A stretch of 64,000 bases of DNA from positions 54,928,456-54,992,455 of the forward strand of contig NC_087067.1 of NCBI RefSeq assembly GCF_963678635.1. Direction: 5' to 3'. The DNA comes from Symsagittifera roscoffensis. Taxonomy: Eukaryota; Xenacoelomorpha; Acoela; Convolutidae. Under the pieces are notes generated by a model that saw only the letters and a list, made by a program, of their open reading frames with translations, ran no database searches and had not been told where the DNA came from. The translations under genes and the position numbers were made by a program. Positions 28,623 through 40,980 of the stretch are shown here, piece by piece; position 1 is the stretch's first letter; every line of letters starts with the position of its first letter.

Positions 28623-29919
28623 AAAAGCCTCGTTCAAGACCTTAAAAAACAATGTAGTTTAGAACTAAAAGTAGATTAGAATTAGACACAAATATTATCA
28701 AAATGTTACATGATAATAACCTAATTGAAATGTCTCTACGACTCAATAGATCAGAACCGCTATTCCGCACAATACTAGAAGTACCAGGCATTGGAAGAAG
28801 ATCTCGGACAAGGGACGATCTACGATTACGAATGAACTTACCATTAAGTTTCATGGTCGTACGGCGAAAGCCAAACCAAACTTTTGTATTTAGGATTTTA
28901 AAAGCAAAGATTTTAGAGTTTCATTTGCAAACATAGAATCCTTGAAGAAAAAACTTCAATAATTACTACAGGCGCTAAATTCTATTTACTATTGTACAAA
29001 AACGATATATTAAAACATCTCAAATTGTTCCCTCTAAATCTGCAGTAAAATTGAAAAGATATCTGAAAAATATATTTATTGAAACAAAAAATAAACATTA
29101 GTTGGAATGATCATTAATTATTAGTATATACAAATCATCCTAACATCCCCCGCTTCGTCGTCTTAACATAATAGCAAACATTTAAACCACTAATATCACC
29201 AAACACTAAAATTTTAATCAAATCAATTTGAATTATCGTTAAAACCTTATCTAAATTTTTATCTTTCTTTCATCTCAATTTATATAATCTTAAACTAGAT
29301 CATCAAGGCTTCCCTTGGATCTTCATTAAAAATTAAATTAAATCCATTTTATATCATTAAACATTTTATACTGATCATCAAGGCCTATGCTTGGATCAAA
29401 AAGGACAATTTTGATCTCCCCCACCCCATAATAAAGTGTCTAACGACCTCAAACGTCGATTCACACCCCAACCCTTTTTGAAAAAAGACCCAGGATTAAA
29501 AGAAATTTTTCAAACACATTAACCATTCAAATTGAGCTAAACAGTGAAGAACTTCGGTTACTCATCCTTCACTTAATCCTCCCTCTTACCTGACCCAGGC
29601 GAAACCTTAAATCTTAGTAAGTATTAAAATAGTATCTAACGAATTACCTGTGTTCTAATTGTACCTGAACCTTGTGGATCGATTTACTATTCTCCAACCC
29701 TTGAACACAATCACTACCCGTAAGTAAGATTAAGTAAGTTAACACCTTACCTTAGAATAGCCACGAGAAAGTAAAAATCATTCTTCGGATTCGATATATA
29801 CTTTTCTCTCCAACCCCACATAAAAGACCCAGGTAAGACTAACCAAAAAATCGTAAGGACTAACTATCTAGGATTTTAAAATCACTAATAACAACCTTGT
29901 ACCCTTCATCCTAAACCTT
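28623..29919 (+). other. Untranslated leader of element 2 with repeated hairpins
   Basis: No gene. GATCATCAAGG...CCTTGGATC hairpins at 29298-29321 and 29373-29397 (the second has one arm altered to GCTTGGATC). AGTGAAG...CTTCACT stem at 29543-29573. Short frames at 28642-28936 on both strands are not conserved in the other copies. Confidence 0.6.
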
Positions 29920-30380
29920 ATGTCACTGAACATATTAGGAAACAAACAAACAATCGTACTACACAATTGTAAAATAAATAACGAAACATACGATCTCGTA
30001 ATTACACCGCATAAACAAACAATAGGATAAATTCGCACAAAACGTCAAACAAAAAAAGAAAAATTTTAAGTGAGCAAAGACAAATTACAGGAAAAAGATT
30101 TTCAAAGCGTAGAAACGCTGTCTCTGAATCAGAAGTCAGCGATTTAGATTCACTTTACAAATTAAAAGATACAGTAAATAAAAATTACCCAGTTCATGAT
30201 CAATTATACTTTTCCGATTCAGAAGCTACATCACATTCATCAAAACCAGGAAAAAGAAGGATAAAAAAGATATACAAAAATAAACCAGTACGTTTATACA
30301 ATTGCAACCAACCAATCAGACACATTGACCATTACGCACTGACAGTCATAAAACGAAAAAATGAGTCAAAGCCCAAGTGA
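29920..30380 (+). pseudogene. ORF1: small basic protein upstream of gag, element 2
   Basis: Starts ATGTCACTGAAC and aligns with ORF1 of elements 1 and 4 (GNKQTIVLHNC, then TPHKQTIG). A stop at about 30027 and a frameshift break it. Downstream it has about 70 acidic and Ser-rich codons (SESEVSDLDSL) absent from element 4, then rejoins with KPVRLYNCNQPIRHIDHYAL. The last 20 bases overlap the gag ATG at 30361 in another frame, as in element 4. I do not know this protein. Basic residues and position suggest nucleic-acid binding, but that is a guess. Confidence 0.55.
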
Positions 30381-32842
30381 CGAAAGTCCAGACGAAGACT
30401 CGGTTTTCCCATTTATCATCACTTCACTCACTGAAGACAGAAGACAAACACAATTTTGTCATAACTTAATCGCAAATATATTTGAACAAGAGCCCATGTA
30501 AAGCAGAATTCCCAGAAATAAAAATCAAAAGACAAATTGTCGATCATTTCATAAAAGGAATATATAACTAACACAAGAATATGGTATTTACACCATAGAA
30601 CTTAGTACAACAAAAAACTTCCATGGCAAATATGTTATCCAAACAGATCATGTCGGTATAGAGTTTTCAAAAGTATTCACAGAATACATTAAGAACATAC
30701 AACATCAAAATTCACAGAGAGCAAATTCAATTTTCACTAACGATGTTTTTGCAATAATATATAATTGTTTATCTAAACTAGAAAAAAAAGAAACCGAAAG
30801 CACATCACCGGTTCAAACATCAAGACACACAACTGTAAGAAAAGAAATTGCCGCATTCTCAGCATTTTTAAAGACAATCCGTGAAAATTTTTCAAATAAC
30901 GAAATTTCACCAAATGTTAAACACGATTTACAAAAAATCTTAGCATGGTTTATAATAGACTATTTTACCCACAATATAGATTTAATTGCACAAGCAATAA
31001 AAAATTTCAGACCCCAGAGTACAAATGATGACACTGTCAATGCCGAACAATCAGATTACGTTTGGGACCCTAAATGGTCTCATCCATTATTTCTGAACAT
31101 TCCAATAGACATCTCAAGTCAAGCAATCAGTACAATTACTATTCACAAAGATTATATAAAAGTAATCCCGTTAACAATAGATGCAACACCATTAAACTAT
31201 TATTCATTTTTACCTGATAGACAACAAAATAATAGTTTAAATTCAACTCTTGTACATTAAGAAAACTTAAATGGAACTAGAAATCTTACACAACAAGATA
31301 TTCAAACACCATCACATTTTATAAATGAAGAAATAGTTGAAACCATTATAACAACCACACAACAGAGTATTTCACCAATACAACCTAATCTTACAACGCC
31401 AAAACCAAAGACTTCAATGTTACCCCAAGTAACATTACAATCTACAGTTAAACCCTCGGTTGCTCCAAAACATTCACGCATGGATTACCAAACATTTAGA
31501 CCAATGACGAAACCACCACAAAAACAAAGAATATTCACCAGAAGTAATTTTGCAGAACACAATTATAACTATGTAATAGATCGCAAACACCTAAACCTCC
31601 TCGTACAAATCAGCATAAGCTTTCATTTTCACAACGACAAAATCCCCGACAACACACATTAAATTTCGTAAATAATAATGATAACCCACGTATTCCAACA
31701 GACCCAAATGAAAACAATCCATTTTTTCAACAGAACAAAAATTGTAAACAACCATAAAATATAAACAAAAAAACACCTTACTATACACCTAATTATCATT
31801 CATCAGATGATGACGAAAATCATGACCAAAACCATCAACAAAATTTTCAAAACCAAAGACCCCAGTCTTATCACGTAAATCAACCAGATATTTTTGAACC
31901 ATATACACGAGAACAACATATGCGACAACCTAGATTAAATTACGAACCTCAAAATAAAAATTTTTATTCACAAAATCCAGCAAATACTGATTATTATCAA
32001 CCAAATCAAATGCAAAACGAAATAACACTATCATATTATTTGCAACAACATGAGATAACAAAAAACCAACTGACAATTTTTTCACAAATGCCAAATGCCG
32101 CAGAATCATTACAAATGACTATGAATCCATACCTCATGGGTGGATCATTAATAACATCAAATAAACCACTAATGGTATTCACAGGCACAGACCCTGAATA
32201 ATCTGTAGAAGACTATTTAAATTCAGTCACAACAAATTTAATTTTAAATATCGGACCCGAACCAACTAATACACCACTCCATCAAAATTGGATACATAGA
32301 CGCACAGCGTTAATCCAAACAACAATTGATGGCGCAGCTCAGAAATGGTTTTCGGTTTTACCAATAGATATAAAAACAAATTGGAAAAATTTTACACAAG
32401 AATTTTCAAAACTTTTTGATTCTGAAAGAAATAAACACTACCAAAGAGTTTTATGCAATGAAATTCGCAGACTACCAAACGAAACAATTAAACAATTGGC
32501 AGTTAGAATAACACTAGTTCGAAAAGCATATTCACTAAACACTCATGATTATAAAAACACGAAAATGACAGAAATTTTAATGATGACTCTAACACCCCAA
32601 TTAAGAAAAATAGCTATAAAAAAGAGAGCATCACATCCCTCATCAATTAGAGAACCAGAATTAATTTTCAGAAAACTAGTTGACAAATTAGAACAAGCAG
32701 AAATCACAATGAAACTTGAAGAAACAGAAAATCTTAAACTACAATACGTTAAAAGAATCGAAACAAATACCACACAAATAAACAACATACACGATTCAGA
32801 TGTAGACCTAATTGAAAAAATCACTGAAATTTTGAACATATA
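30361..32842 (+). pseudogene. gag: Gag, matrix and capsid part, element 2
   Basis: Starts MSQSPSDESPDEDSVFPF. N-terminal region with YVIQTDHVGIEFSKVFTEYI, a middle with SDYVWDPKWSHPLF, then Thr/Gln-rich linkers. The capsid-like part runs from about 32030: KPLMVFTGTDPE, NWIHRRTALIQTTIDGAAQK, RVLCNEIRRLPNETIKQLAV, a Ty3-type Gag pattern. Broken by stops at about 30499, 31258 (TAA) and 32201 (TAA) and by frameshifts. The frames 31417-31662, 31920-32201 and 32496-32843 are its open pieces. It would form the particle shell. Confidence 0.8.
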
Positions 32843-33600
32843 AGAGAAACATCCCAGTTTCAAAGGCAAACCATCATTCAAGAAATGGTGTAATTATTGT
32901 CAAAGATACGGACATAGCGTTGCGGAATCTACACAAAAACAATAAGATAACCAAAATAAACCACAAAAGTACAAAGAGCCAAGCAAATCATTCTACCAAT
33001 ACATGAAAAAGGATCAAAACTTACTAAGCAAAAATATACATAGAAATAACAGTTCTGGTAAACCAATCCCAAATAATTCAAATTACTCAATAAACCAATC
33101 GCCCTATAACTCTAATTGTAGAGGTAGATCACCAGAACAAAGAAGTTTACGAAAATTCTCACAAAACAGATATAGTTGATCAAATAGCCACAATAACCAG
33201 TATAGAAACAACTATTCACGATCAATTTCAAACAGAAGAGAATTTTTTCGTACCAGTTCCCATTCACATTCTAGGAATAGACACTATTCAAACGATAGAT
33301 CACGTAATTTATCATACAATAGAAATAGAAACTACTCAAATAACAGAAATAGAAGTTATTCAAATAACAGAAACCAACGTTACCAAAACAATAGATCAAG
33401 AAACAATTCCTATAACAGATCTAATTATCAAGGAAACAATAACATTTTTATAATAGGTCACGAAACAACTCACAAAATAGGAATTCCAACTATAACAATC
33501 GAAGAAATTATTCTCAATCCCCTTATCGAAACAACAATCGTTACCCTGATTCCCAACACAAATATAGTAGTAACACACCGAAACATTAGCGACAAATTAA
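32843..33600 (+). pseudogene. gag: Gag nucleocapsid: zinc knuckle and Asn/Arg/Ser-rich tail, element 2
   Basis: At 32889-32930 the knuckle reads CNYCQRYGHSVAES: C-x2-C-x4-H-x4-C with the last Cys changed to Ser (intact Cys in element 4). A long tail follows, from about 33040 to 33600, made of short repeats such as NRNRNYSNNRNRSYSNNRNQ. Such basic low-complexity tails bind RNA. A TAA at about 32944 and a TGA at 33178 interrupt it; the stops are repeated in the second unit. Confidence 0.75.
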
Positions 33601-34376
33601 TCAGGTACAAACAACTGAAGAAACAACTTCAGATCCCCTTGGTATTGACAACACAAAAAGTACCGAACTACAATTAAACCACATTAATTGTGAATCAGCA
33701 GACAGCGAGAGTGATGCAAATAACACTATCTCAGTTAAGATGATCACAGTCGAAAACGACTACGAACCCATTATATACGAACAACCCTTTAGTTCACACA
33801 TCTACAAAAATCAATCGGAATTTCTTCAAGACTACTATACTAGACCCATAAGAAACGATGTATCAATTGAACAGAATGTAAGCAACTGAATTAAATACAG
33901 TAGTCAATAACGAAAAACAACGCTCAAGTACAAATCACATTTACCAAAATATACAAAAAGAACAGCCAAGAGAAAAAATTTGGACAAAACTGTTTCTCTT
34001 AGAAAGCCCAAAAAGTAAAAAATTTCAACCAACCGATCTTGAAAAAGAGTTTTTAATTGATTCAGGAGCAGAATCAAATTTTATTAACATTCCTACTTGG
34101 AATAAAATCAAATCGTTACACCCAATCCTAACACCTATAAAGACCGCCAGTAAATTAGCAACAGCACAAGGATCAACATTAGTAAATTACGGAAAAATCC
34201 AAATTTTCCTTGTTCTCACTAGAACAATGGAGAAGAATAAAATACTAAATAAACCATTTGAGCAAACATTTCACATCACAGACTTAAAACACAATATCAT
34301 TGGCATACCATTTATAACTAAGTTTATTCCCACACTAAATATTTTGAATAGCAAACTCCATATAAAAGATACATAG
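33601..34376 (+). pseudogene. pol: Aspartic protease, element 2 (first unit)
   Basis: An acidic linker (INCESADSESDANNTIS) leads to a frame with FLIDSGAESNFINIPTW near 34048-34100, the DSG active site of retropepsins. It is followed by TASKLATAQGS, IQIFLVL-like strands, and HNIIGIPFITKFIP, the C-terminal ILG-like motif. It would cut Gag and Pol. The frame ends at a TAG near 34374. It is one of two copies in this element. Confidence 0.75.
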
Positions 34377-34488
34377 ACAAGGACAAAAAACGCATCCTTA
34401 ACATTCTTTCAAAGATTTAACAAACAACCACTATTTTTCTCCAAGTTTCACCCTATTTACAATCAGGAACGAAAAAACCTGAAACCAC

Positions 34489-34844
34489 TATCAGGACCTA
34501 TCTATAATTTCTCCATAAAACAGGTTCATCAATACGACAAAGGTCAAAATAGACAACAACTCTTTATGTCAGATTTCGAGTTTAGACCTATTCACAAATT
34601 TTTGAAAATCACAATTTCATCAAAAAAATATGAAAGAGATACTAATTCTGATATTATTTCACTACACGTGTATAATAATACGCCAACTAAAATAACACTA
34701 CCCCTAGGATCAATAGGATACTGTGGAACAAACGCTACAACTTCACCTGTAAAAGACTTAGCATACAGAGTCAATAATATATTACAATTACTAGATATTT
34801 GTCAATCCACAATTCTTGATGAAGAATTATTTATAAAAAAATAA
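34489..34844 (+). pseudogene. pol: Protease-RT linker domain (first of three copies)
   Basis: Frame 34566-34844, 92 codons: MSDFEFRPIHKFLKITISSK...LHVYNNTPTKITLPLGSIGYC. The N-x-(P/T)-x-x-(I/L)-x-L-P-x-G-x-x-G-Y pattern resembles the beta-strand linker found between protease and RT in Ty3-type polyproteins. Further copies are at 36793-37148 and 37453-37737. Confidence 0.5.
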
Positions 34845-35146
34845 GCAACGAATAAAGAAAAACAGATTATTTCACAAAAACTCCATATTTCAAGCCCACA
34901 TATAATATAGCAAACTATACAGAAGAACAACAGAAGTTTTTAACTATGTTTAATTTTCAACACTCACAAATAACACAAAACGAGCTGACAAATTAGAACA
35001 AGCTGAAATCACAATGAAACTTGAAGAAACAGAAAATCTTAAACTACAATACGTTAAAAGAATCGAAACAAATACCACACAAATAAACAACATACACGAT
35101 TCAGATGTAGACCTAATTGAAAAAATCACTGAAATTTTGAACATAT

Positions 35147-36680
35147 AAGAGAAACATCCCAGTTTCAAAGGCAAACCATCATTCAAGAAATGGTGTAATT
35201 ATTGTCAAAGATACGGACATAGCGTTGCGGAATCTACACAAAAACAATAAGATAACCAAAATAAACCACAAAAGTACAAAGAGCCAAGCAAATCATTCTA
35301 CCAATACATGAAAAAGGATCAAAACTTACTAAGCAAAAATATACATAGAAATAACAGTTCTGGTAAACCAATCCCAAATAATTCAAATTACTCAATAAAC
35401 CAATCGCCCTATAACTCTAATTGTAGAGGTAGATCACCAGAACAAAGAAGTTTACGAAAATTCTCACAAAACAGATATAGTTGATCAAATAGCCACAATA
35501 ACCAGTATAGAAACAACTATTCACGATCAATTTCAAACAGAAGAGAATTTTTTCGTACCAGTTCCCATTCACATTCTAGGAATAGACACTATTCAAACGA
35601 TAGATCACGTAATTTATCATACAATAGAAATAGAAACTGCTCAAATAACAGAAATAGAAGTTATTCAAATAACAGAAACCAACGTTACCAAAACAATAGA
35701 TCAAGAAACAATTCCTATAACAGATCTAATTATCAAGGAAACAATAACATTTTTATAATAGGTCACGAAACAACTCACAAAATAGGAATTCCAACTATAA
35801 CAATCGAAGAAATTATTCTCAATCCCCTTATCGAAACAACAATCGTTACCCTGATTCCCAACACAAATATAGTAGTAACACACCGAAACATTAGCGACAA
35901 ATTAATCAGGTACAAACAACTGAAGAAACAACTTCAGATCCCCTTGGTATTGACAACACAAAAAGTACCGAACTACAATTAAACCACATTAATTGTGAAT
36001 CAGCAGACAGCGAGAGTGATGCAAATAACACTATCTCAGTTAAGATGATCACAGTCGAAAACGACTACGAACCCATTATATACGAACAACCCTTTAGTTC
36101 ACACATCTACAAAAATCAATCGGAATTTCTTCAAGACTACTATACTAGACCCATAAGAAACGATGTATCAATTGAACAGAATGTAAGCAACTGAATTAAA
36201 TACAGTAGTCAATAACGAAAAACAACGCTCAAGTACAAATCACATTTACCAAAATATACAAAAAGAACAGCCAAGAGAAAAAATTTGGACAAAACTGTTT
36301 CTCTTAGAAAGCCCAAAAAGTAAAAAATTTCAACCAACCGATCTTGAAAAGAGTTTTTAATTGATTCAGGAGCAGAATCAAATTTTATTAACATTCCTAC
36401 TTGGAATAAAATCGAATCGTTACACCCAATCCTAACACCTATAAAGACCGCCAGTAAATTAGCAACAGCACAAGGATCAACATTAGTAAATTACGGAAAA
36501 ATCCAAATTTTCCTTGTTCTCACTAGAACAATGGAGAAGAATAAAATACTAAATAAACCATTTGAGCAAACATTTCACATCACAGACTTAAAACACAATA
36601 TCATTGGCATACCATTTATAACTAAGTTTATTCCCACACTAAATATTTTGAATAGCAAACTCCATATAAAAGATACATAG
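35147..36680 (+). pseudogene. Second copy of nucleocapsid tail and protease, element 2
   Basis: Duplicate of 32843-34376, with the same Cys-to-Ser change and stops, plus one base lost before the protease active site, so the DSGA motif is out of frame with what precedes it. Confidence 0.75.
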
Positions 36681-36792
36681 ACAAGGACAAAAAACGCATC
36701 CTTAACATTCTTTCAAAGATTTAAAAAACAACCACTATTTTTCTCCAAGTTTCACCCTATTTACAATCAGGAACGAAAAAACCTGAAACCAC

Positions 36793-37148
36793 TATCAGGA
36801 CCTATCTATAATTTCTCCATAAAACAGGTTCATCAATACGACAAAGGTCAAAATAGACAACAATTCTTTATGTCAGATTTCGAGTTTAGACCTATTCACA
36901 AATTTTTGAAAATCACAATTTCATCAAAAAAATATGAAAGAGATACTAATTCTGATATTATTTCACTACACGTGTATAATAATACGCCAACTAAAATAAC
37001 ACTACCCCTAGGATCAATAGGATACTGTGAAACAAACGCTACAACTTCACCTGTAAAAGACTTAGCATACAGAGTCAATAATATATTACAATTACTAGAT
37101 ATTTGTCAATCCACAATTCTTGATGAAGAATTATTTATAAAAAAATAA
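36793..37148 (+). pseudogene. pol: Protease-RT linker domain (second copy)
   Basis: Frame 36870-37148, nearly the same as 34566-34844 (Gly to Glu in GYCETNATTS). Part of the recent duplication. Confidence 0.5.
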
Positions 37149-37249
37149 GCAACGAATAAAGAAAAACAGATTATTTCACAAAAACTCCATATTTCAAGCC
37201 CACATATAATATAGCAAACTATACAGAAGAACAACAGAAGTTTTTAACT

Positions 37250-37737
37250 ATGTTTAATTTTCAACACTCACAAATAACACAAAACGAATATGATAAATTA
37301 GCCAAGCGATTAACCAAATATTCATCAGTCTACGCAACATCAAAATCTGACGTTGGAAAAGTTAGTTCATCCCTACACCTTCCATTGAAACCAGACGCAG
37401 TTTTCAAAAAACAAAGAGCAAGTAAAGTACCAATTCACTTACATCAGGAAATGTGTATAACTTTTCAATCAAACAAGTCCACCAGTACGATAACGACCAA
37501 AACAAACAACATCTCTTTATGTCAGACCTTGAATTTAAATCAATCCATAAATTTTTTAGAATCACAATATCATCCATAAAATACATGAAATATTCTAACT
37601 CAGATTGTATTTCATTACACGTATATAACAATTCACCATACCAGATATCACTACCCATAGGACTCTTAGGATACTGTGAAACAAATGCTACAACTTCACC
37701 CAAAAATGAAGTAGCATATCGAGTCAAAAGACACTAA
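37250..37737 (+). pseudogene. pol: RT N-terminal start and third linker copy
   Basis: Frame 37250-37579 begins MFNFQHSQITQNEYDKLAKR and reaches KPDAVFKKQRASKVPIHL, the N-terminus of RT. It then runs straight into another linker (37453-37737, MSDLEFKSIHKFFRITISS). The RT start occurs again at 37905-38100. This is an older, diverged tandem duplication of about 650 bp, unlike the nearly identical 2.3-kb one. Confidence 0.55.
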
Positions 37738-37904
37738 TATTACTAAATATATGTCAATCAAAAATTATGGATGAAGAATTATCAATAAACAACATTATGA
37801 GCAACGCAAAAAGGAACATTGACTACTTCACAAAAACACCATAGTTTAAACCAACGTTTAAAATATCACATTATACGAAAGAACAACAGAATTTTCTAAC
37901 AATG

Positions 37905-38668
37905 TTTCGTTTTCAACATTCTTAAATAACACGAAAGAACTCGATAAATTAGCCAAACTGTAATTAAAATTTCCAACAGATTATGCAACATCTCAAATCG
38001 ATGTTGGAAAAATTAGTTCACCAATACATTTACCTTAAAAACCTGACGCAGTTTTCAAAAAACAACGAGCAAGTAAAGTACTGATACATTTACCAGATAA
38101 AGTAAACAGACTACTTGACCTGTTAGAACAATCTGAAACTATATCACCAGTAAACAAAGAAGAACAACCAAAAGGTAACACCTTTATCAACCCACTTATC
38201 ATCTTATCTAAAGGAGAATCACTAAAAATTGTTCTATATGCTTTACACCTCAATTCGCTAATTGACGAAACTAAATGTAATTGACCCATTGAACCTATTC
38301 AAGTAATTCTAACAAAAATAAATGGTAAATACTTCACAACCGCAGATATGAATAGTGCATACAATCAAAGGCCACTAGATGAACAGCTACGACGACTAAC
38401 ACAATTCGTTATTGGAAATCAACAATACGAATTGAATAGATTATTCTATGGTATTTCCATAGGACCAGCAGCTTTTTCAGCTTTTATGAATAAACTTTTC
38501 AGACCACTTCTACTCAAGAAACATGCAATCACATACTTAGATGATGTTTTCATGCAGTCACAAACGATAAACGAAATGTTTATATTTTTAGAACAATATC
38601 ATCAAATACTCAAGAATGAAAACATGAAAGCAACCCCAGACAAATCACATTTTTTTAACCACAATCTC
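37905..38668 (+). pseudogene. pol: Reverse transcriptase, element 2
   Basis: Fingers (NRLLDLLEQSETISPVNKEE; KGNTFINPLIILSKGESLKI), motif A FTTADMNSAYN with the catalytic Asp, FYGISIGPAAFSAFMNK, and active site TYLDDVFMQSQ, which is intact. Damage: TAA codons near 37923 and 38037, a TGA at about 38281, and the LDAR-like motif reads LYAL. The thumb and connection are almost wholly absent: 52 residues separate YLDD from the RNase H Asp, against about 155 in element G. That points to a ~300-bp deletion near 38660-38680. Confidence 0.85.
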
Positions 38669-39555
38669 TGATCCGAATCAACCATTTTATGCAATGTGCG
38701 ATGCTTCAAACTTTGGCATCGGCGCAGCATTACTACAATCACGCAGTGGAAAAAAGAAAATGAATCTTATATCAGCAAACTCTTGCTTATTTACAAAAGC
38801 TGAACTACGACTCTCTACTCTCATGATAGAATGCTCAGCTATAATATACACACTTATCGAATATAACTTTCTTATACTTGGATCTAAACATCCAACAGTT
38901 CTATTTACAGATCATAAACCTATAATATTTCTCTTTACACAGAAATCAAAACCAAACTATAGAGTTTATAGATTTCAATTAATTTTAAGGAAATTCCTAA
39001 ACTTACATATAGTTTGGACAGCAGGAAAAAATCTTGCACTACCAGATACATTAAGTAGAAATACACCACCTGAACTACTTACACGGAAAGCTACAGTTGA
39101 AATACCACAAAGTATTGAATTCTATCTTGCAAAAATTGAAACATCACCCAGATTGGAATGCAAATATGCAGTAAAAACTGATATAGATCAGTCACAAATA
39201 AATAACTTACAAGAGTTCCCACTCTATTTAGGTTGTCAAAATAACCACTATGAAGTAGATCTATTAGGAACATCCACATTCAAACCAATTTCCTATTCAA
39301 ATTGGATAAAAGATTATACTCAACAAAAAACAATCAAACAACAACCACACAAAAAAGACGCTTTTCCATTGATAGAAAAAGAAAATTTAACTGATGAAAT
39401 AAATTTATCAGGACCACCATTAAATAATTCAAAATACACGATAAATCAAGTTTTTGATCTTCATGACCCACTCGACACAATTCCTTTATCAAAAATAGAA
39501 GTTAAAATATTTTTCTACCACCAACAGAAAAAATTACTAACTTTGATCCCGTAAT
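38669..39555 (+). pseudogene. pol: RNase H and connection to integrase, element 2
   Basis: A 286-codon frame from 38694. RNase H motifs: MCDASNFGIGAALLQS (first Asp), ELRLSTLMIECSAIIYTL (Glu), LFTDHKPIIFLF (Asp), NLALPDTLSRNTPP (last Asp). After that comes about 150 residues of linker with Asn, Gln and Lys, ending VFDLHDPLDTIPLSK. It removes RNA from RNA/DNA hybrids during reverse transcription. A frameshift near 39510 separates it from integrase. Confidence 0.85.
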
Positions 39556-40444
39556 TCGCCAACTCAAATCATGGCACAAGTATAAAACAAAACCAACAAA
39601 AGCTGATACAACAATATTAGGAAATAAAACACTCCTCCGATACTTTAGAAAGTACAATGATACAACTATTAATGAAACCACAGACCTTTAAGAATATCAA
39701 ACACCCGATTTTAAAGTACCCTGTCTCCCCCTCAGCATGAAGCTGATAACATTTGACATATCCCATACGCAACATACAAAAGGACACTCAGGGTCAGAAA
39801 AGACATATTCAAATTTTACACAAAACTTTTACTTCCCAAATGCACCAATTTGGATTGAAGTCTTATGCAACGATTGCATAATATGTCAATTAATTAAACC
39901 TTATCCAAATCAAAAACAAATAGCAACAAAACAAGATTTCAAAGGACAAAGTCTACATTTCAATCATAGAATTTCATTCGACACAGAAGGACCAATTTCA
40001 CCATCCTCCGAAGGAAATTCTGATATTATGGTAATTGTTGATGCTTTTACACACTACGTAGCACTCAACCCAGTACCACATTGTAATGCTTGCTACGCAT
40101 ACACAACACTTTATGAACATTGGATAGCTAAATTCGGACTACCAGAAGAAATACTAGTCACAGATAATGGCACAGAATTCATTAACAACGAAATCATCAT
40201 ATTCTGCCACCTAAATAATATCAAACATAAACCACGTACATCTCATGCACCTTGGACAAATGGATTAGTCGAAGGTATGAACCGTTCACTACAAGAATAC
40301 CTCAGATGCATCATTAATGGAAATGATACACGGTTTACTGAATGGTCAACAGATATAAAATTATTCCCATTATCCTATAATTCTCAAATTACAACAACCT
40401 TAGGAATGTCACCATACGAAATGGTTTTAAATCAAAAGCCATGA
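39556..40444 (+). pseudogene. pol: Integrase N-terminal and core domains, element 2
   Basis: Frame 39737-40444, 235 codons. HHCC zinc domain: HTQHTKGHSGSEKTYSNF and LCNDCIICQL. DDE core: SFDTEGPISPSS (D1), LVTDNGTEFINNE (D2), TNGLVEGMNRSLQEYLR (E); all three acidic residues are present. LGMSPYEMVLNQKP follows and the frame ends at a TGA (40442) where element 3 has an Arg codon. The N-terminal 60 codons (39556-39736) lie in another frame. Confidence 0.88.
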
Positions 40445-40980
40445 AAACCAATCATGTTTACAGCAAACGCATAAAACTGCACAAGGTTTTTGTCAACCCA
40501 AAAAGGATTCAATTTGTTATAACCTACCGTTACACACACATGATGAAAACCACTTTCATCATCCATAAATTTTGAAATTAGCTTCCGGTTCACATACCGA
40601 ATGAATTTTAAAAAGAAATAAAAAACACAAGGAAATCTACCAAAAAGTAACAAAAAAAATTGTTACAAAGGCAAAATATAAATAACCAAATTAATTCACG
40701 CTTTATGCCAGCCACAGACTTAAGAATTGGAACATTTGTTTTATATCTAATTTTAATACACAAAAAGGAATATACAAAAAATTAAAACCACTTCGGAAAT
40801 GACCATACCAAATAATTGATAAACCTACTGAAATAACATTTAAAATTTCTGTTTCCAGCAAAAAAGAAGTCATACAACACCGTAACTACCTTTTACCTTA
40901 TTATCCCAAGGTGTACGCACTTCGCGAATTAACTCAATTCTATTCTTTCACAGGTTTACACATAGTTCAAAATAACTCAC
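40445..40980 (+). pseudogene. pol: Integrase C-terminal region, element 2
   Basis: Fragments match 58230-58770 (element 3) and 24220-24720 (element 1): SICYNLPLHTH-like, HTEWILxxxKKH, LQRQNINNQI and YPKVYALRELTQ-like pieces, in shifting frames. Probably binds DNA. No intact copy in the window. Confidence 0.65.

Larger units (their letters stand above)
32681..34985 (+). repeat. Tandem duplication, first unit
   Basis: 2305 bp. The same sequence follows at once as 34986-37288. It spans the end of capsid, zinc knuckle, Asn/Arg/Ser-rich tail, protease and part of the protease-RT linker. Only about six differences are visible, although stops and the mutated knuckle are shared, so it arose after the element had died. 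Confidence 0.85.
34986..37288 (+). repeat. Tandem duplication, second unit
   Basis: Copy of 32681-34985 at a shift of 2305, then 2304 after a one-base loss at about 36347 (GAAAAGAG versus GAAAAAGAG) that breaks the protease frame. The breakpoint sequence GA(C/T)AAATTAG occurs at both ends (32682, 34987, 37292), suggesting short-homology recombination or slippage. Confidence 0.85.

Noticed and set aside
28642-28936. Overlapping frames on both strands in the leader of element 2
   Set aside because: Not kept in the leaders of elements 1 and 4.
33396-33578. Minus-strand Cys/Tyr-rich frame, also at 35701-35883
   Set aside because: Antisense of the Asn/Arg/Ser-rich Gag tail; duplicated only because the segment is duplicated.
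37404-37727. Minus frame MTRYATSFLGEVVAFVSQYP and similar ones at 34592 and 36896
   Set aside because: Shadows of the protease-RT linker on the opposite strand.
30000-38000. Short repeated units in the Gag tail as a CRISPR array
   Set aside because: Repeats are coding, irregular and without unique spacers, in a eukaryotic retroelement.
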